Positions 61,860 through 64,000 of a DNA stretch of 64,000 bases are shown here, piece after piece. This DNA comes from Baylisascaris procyonis (Eukaryota; Nematoda; Chromadorea; Rhabditida; Ascarididae): NCBI GenBank assembly GCA_037389465.1, contig JAZARR010000074.1, positions 310,001-374,000 of the forward strand, written 5' to 3'. How positions within the stretch are numbered: the first letter of the stretch is position 1; the number at the start of each line of letters is the position of its first letter. A program made the translations under genes and the position numbers. The notes under the pieces were generated by a model, which saw nothing but the letters and a program-made list of their open reading frames with translations, had not been told where the DNA came from and made no database searches.

Positions 61860-62404
61860 CTATATTTGTTAGCGCATTCTACGCAGATTATTGTGGTGGA
61901 AAGCAGTCCGAACAAATGAGTGAATTAAGAAATAATATATTCCGAAGAAATGTTTGGATTTTTGCAGGGAGTTTTTCTAAGCATTTTCGAAATCCACCAT
62001 AGTATCACAGTAACGATTTTTGAATGATGCTCCCCACACTTTCCTGAATCGAACTGTGGGTGTGCTTTAAATTCGAGGAATCTAATATAGCAAGTGGAGG
62101 CAGCGATATTTTAATTGATTTACTGCTGAAAAATTTTAAACTTGCAGCCACATTTCCCGTTGATTCGAACAAATTATACTTCAGGCCACCCCTTCCAAAT
62201 ATTGTCAACAAAAGCTATTTTGTTACGAGCATTAAGCCATTGACTTCCAAATGTTGCTATTTATGCAAATCTGTAACATTCGCATCCCGGAGGTTTACAC
62301 GCTAATGTTGAAGCATCACGTCCATACTTCATTTTTCATTAAACTTCGGCGCTTCTTCTAGCCACAAGTTCTATATTAGAGAGTAATTAAAATATCCAAC
62401 ATAC

Positions 62405-62688
62405 TTCCATGACGGACCCTTCTTTAATAGCGCTTCTCGCATTTCATCCAGACCTGTTATTACGACGGTTGGTAGAGGAATGAAGATTGTGTAGACAGGA
62501 CTCCATTTTTCTGCGATTTCGTCCAGCTGCTTGTGTGTGTTTTGCGATCGCAGTTGAAGGACGTTGCCAAACAATGGGATGGGCATTGGCCCATGCGGAT
62601 ATTGACGAACGTTCGCATAGTACCAAATAGTGTACCATATAAGAATGGCCAATAAAGATGAGATGAGAACCATTAGTATGCCCGCCAT
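62405..62688 (-). CDS. P450 exon 1: membrane anchor and N-terminal beta region
   Basis: The ATG at 62688 opens an N-terminal hydrophobic anchor (MAGILMVLISSLLAILIW) of about 20 residues. It is followed by the hinge YPHGPMPIPLFGNVLQL and the beta-1 region WSPVYTIFIPLPTVVITG, then EALLKKG. This is the usual order for CYP2-clan microsomal P450s. The best donor, TGGAA|GTATGT at 62405, leaves phase 2, whereas the next exon needs phase 1. A weaker donor, AAGG|GTCCGT at 62418, fits the phase. Confidence 0.8.
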
Positions 62689-64000
62689 AGTGCAAAACAA
62701 ATTATTTCAAGGCACTGTATATCGGCGCCAGGAAGCAAGTACGCAACGGTGCCACTTGTTCATTTCCGCCATTATTCAGTCGATTTCCTTTACAATAACC
62801 TGTGCAGCCACTGATGTCACTGATACTCAACCCAAGATGCGTTGATTCCTGCATGCATTTCTGACCCTTAAATAAGAGAAGGGTGCCTTATTCGAGCAAA
62901 TTATCCGAGTAGAGGACAGATGGCAGAAATGATTACATTCGCCGTGGTGATGCAATTATGTTGGCATTCACTGAAAAAGAAGTAAATCTCTAACCATTGA
63001 TGTTCCGAAATGCCGGGTCTATGCCCCATATCCCAATCTATATGCCCTGAAATTTCCATTTTCTCAAAACCTCACTGGAGCAGCCACTTTTGGTAGATGA
63101 AACTAAACTCATAGCATGCCTGAATCGAAGCAAAAACATAAACGTAGGCATTGCGTTTAAGCGCAACGCTTTCCAGAGATCGTTCTGTTTCATGAAACAG
63201 CGTAGATATGCATTGCACCGCTAAAACCTGAAAAAAATGGTCCTGAAAACTAGAAACGAGCAAAACAGCATAAATCATGAAAGAGATAAGTAAACTGATG
63301 CATAAACAACAAATGTAATGCATCTTAGCCGCGACATAAGTAGAACAGTGGCCGAGGTGAAGAAGACAACTATTTACATACGAAGGATATTCGGAATTTG
63401 ATTTTGCTTCTCTATTTTTATTGCTCGAAAGCTGTTGTTAAAAAGAAATAAAAATGGCATGTAAAACCGTCGAATTATCACAAGGGAACAGATTGATAAA
63501 ATACTCAAATCATTCGGCTTAGCGTGGAACTTTACCTCTATCGTAGTAATGTACATTCTTTAGAATCGCCATATTGCAGAAGTATTGCAGTTACCTCATA
63601 GAAGGCCTGGATGGCCTGAATAGTGAGCAACCCGCATATTTTCGAAGACGCCTGATTAAAGTGACTCTTAAAATTCATGAAATGAGACCGGCAATCACAC
63701 AGCTGCGCAGATGGATTAGCACTCCAAATATGGTATCAGTGCATACCATCATAGGTGAATGGTTTCTATTTAGGCACTAACTGTTTTTGTGCTGAAATGG
63801 TAAGACTTCGGCTAGCAAACTTTAATCGTTTCATTAATTTGTCATACGAAAGGCATTATTGAGAGCGAAAAACATATGGAGATAATGTTTTAAGAAGTGG
63901 AATTAAAATGAAAATTGTAAATTAATTATGGTGCAAGTAATATTATAACAACACTATTGCTTATAATTGGACAATTAACAAAAGAACGTTAAGCAAACAA
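62689..64000. other. Upstream region of the P450 gene
   Basis: This should contain the P450 promoter, because the gene is transcribed leftward from 62688. I see no strong trans-splice acceptor just upstream of the ATG and no recognisable gene. The open frames at 63072-63323 and 63574-63780 have no known domain. Confidence 0.45.

Larger units (their letters stand above)
46258..62688 (-). pseudogene. Cytochrome P450 (CYP33-like), split by a retrotransposon and probably decayed
   Basis: The family comprises membrane-bound haem monooxygenases of the endoplasmic reticulum that oxidise lipids and foreign compounds. Pieces of one P450 occur in the right order on the minus strand. They are the N-terminal anchor and proline hinge (62688), helix C (61859-61638), QLCVANVIHEILF (61213-61095), the F-G region (from 60217), a candidate exon at 49646-49533, the I-helix (48697-48586), the K-helix (47557-47371) and the haem loop (46547-46258). 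The locus spans 16.4 kb, of which 7.7 kb is an antisense BEL element. Several invariant motifs are altered, a stop precedes the normal tail, and two joins do not phase cleanly. I therefore favour a pseudogene or an enzymatically inactive member. A functional but divergent enzyme with unresolved small exons remains possible. Confidence 0.65.

Noticed and set aside
62005..62211. Minus-strand frame ending ESVGSIIQKSLL, reminiscent of P450 helix E
   Set aside because: It lies between exons 1 and 2, in the wrong order. The true helix E sequence is found at 61213-61095.

Overview
This is a eukaryotic, intron-rich and AT-rich window. The gene families and their structure point to a nematode, probably from the rhabditine/strongylid group (clade V). 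It holds two protein-coding loci, both on the minus strand, and one LTR retrotransposon on the plus strand. There is no sign of prokaryotic operons, CRISPR arrays or rRNA, and I could not support any tRNA.

Positions 1-26.6 kb: a nearly complete NALCN/NCA-family sodium-leak channel gene, read right to left. I rebuilt 36 coding exons by matching splice sites, reading phase and family alignment. Every exon length agrees with its phases, giving 1702 codons in the window. The C-terminal end runs off the left edge. All four channel repeats are present, and the four pore positions read E, E, K, E, the NALCN-type filter. Three of the 35 introns use GC-AG rather than GT-AG borders. Intron 1 (3.4 kb) carries a 118-bp (TA)n tract.

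26.6-46.3 kb: about 19.6 kb without a recognisable gene. It has (TA)n microsatellites, one foldback (TA-core) element, G-rich tracts and a near-perfect hairpin at 45946-46007.

46.3-62.7 kb: a cytochrome P450 gene resembling the nematode CYP33 group. It has N-terminal exons at 60.1-62.7 kb and C-terminal exons at 46.3-49.6 kb. The two halves are separated by a young BEL/Pao-type retrotransposon in the opposite orientation (51553-59233, LTRs of 1131 and 1141 bp, 5-bp target duplication AGCAA). The P450 looks damaged or diverged: the invariant Glu of the K-helix ExxR is Gly, the I-helix AGxET motif is altered, an in-frame stop precedes a normal-looking C-terminal tail, and some exon joins do not phase cleanly.

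The retrotransposon has gag with zinc knuckles, protease, reverse transcriptase, RNase H and integrase, broken by about six frameshifts. Its LTRs differ by one substitution and five indels, so the insertion is recent. The two genes have no evident functional link. I did not find a convincing new biological system; the most unusual points are the P450 lesions, the GC-AG introns and the foldback sequences.
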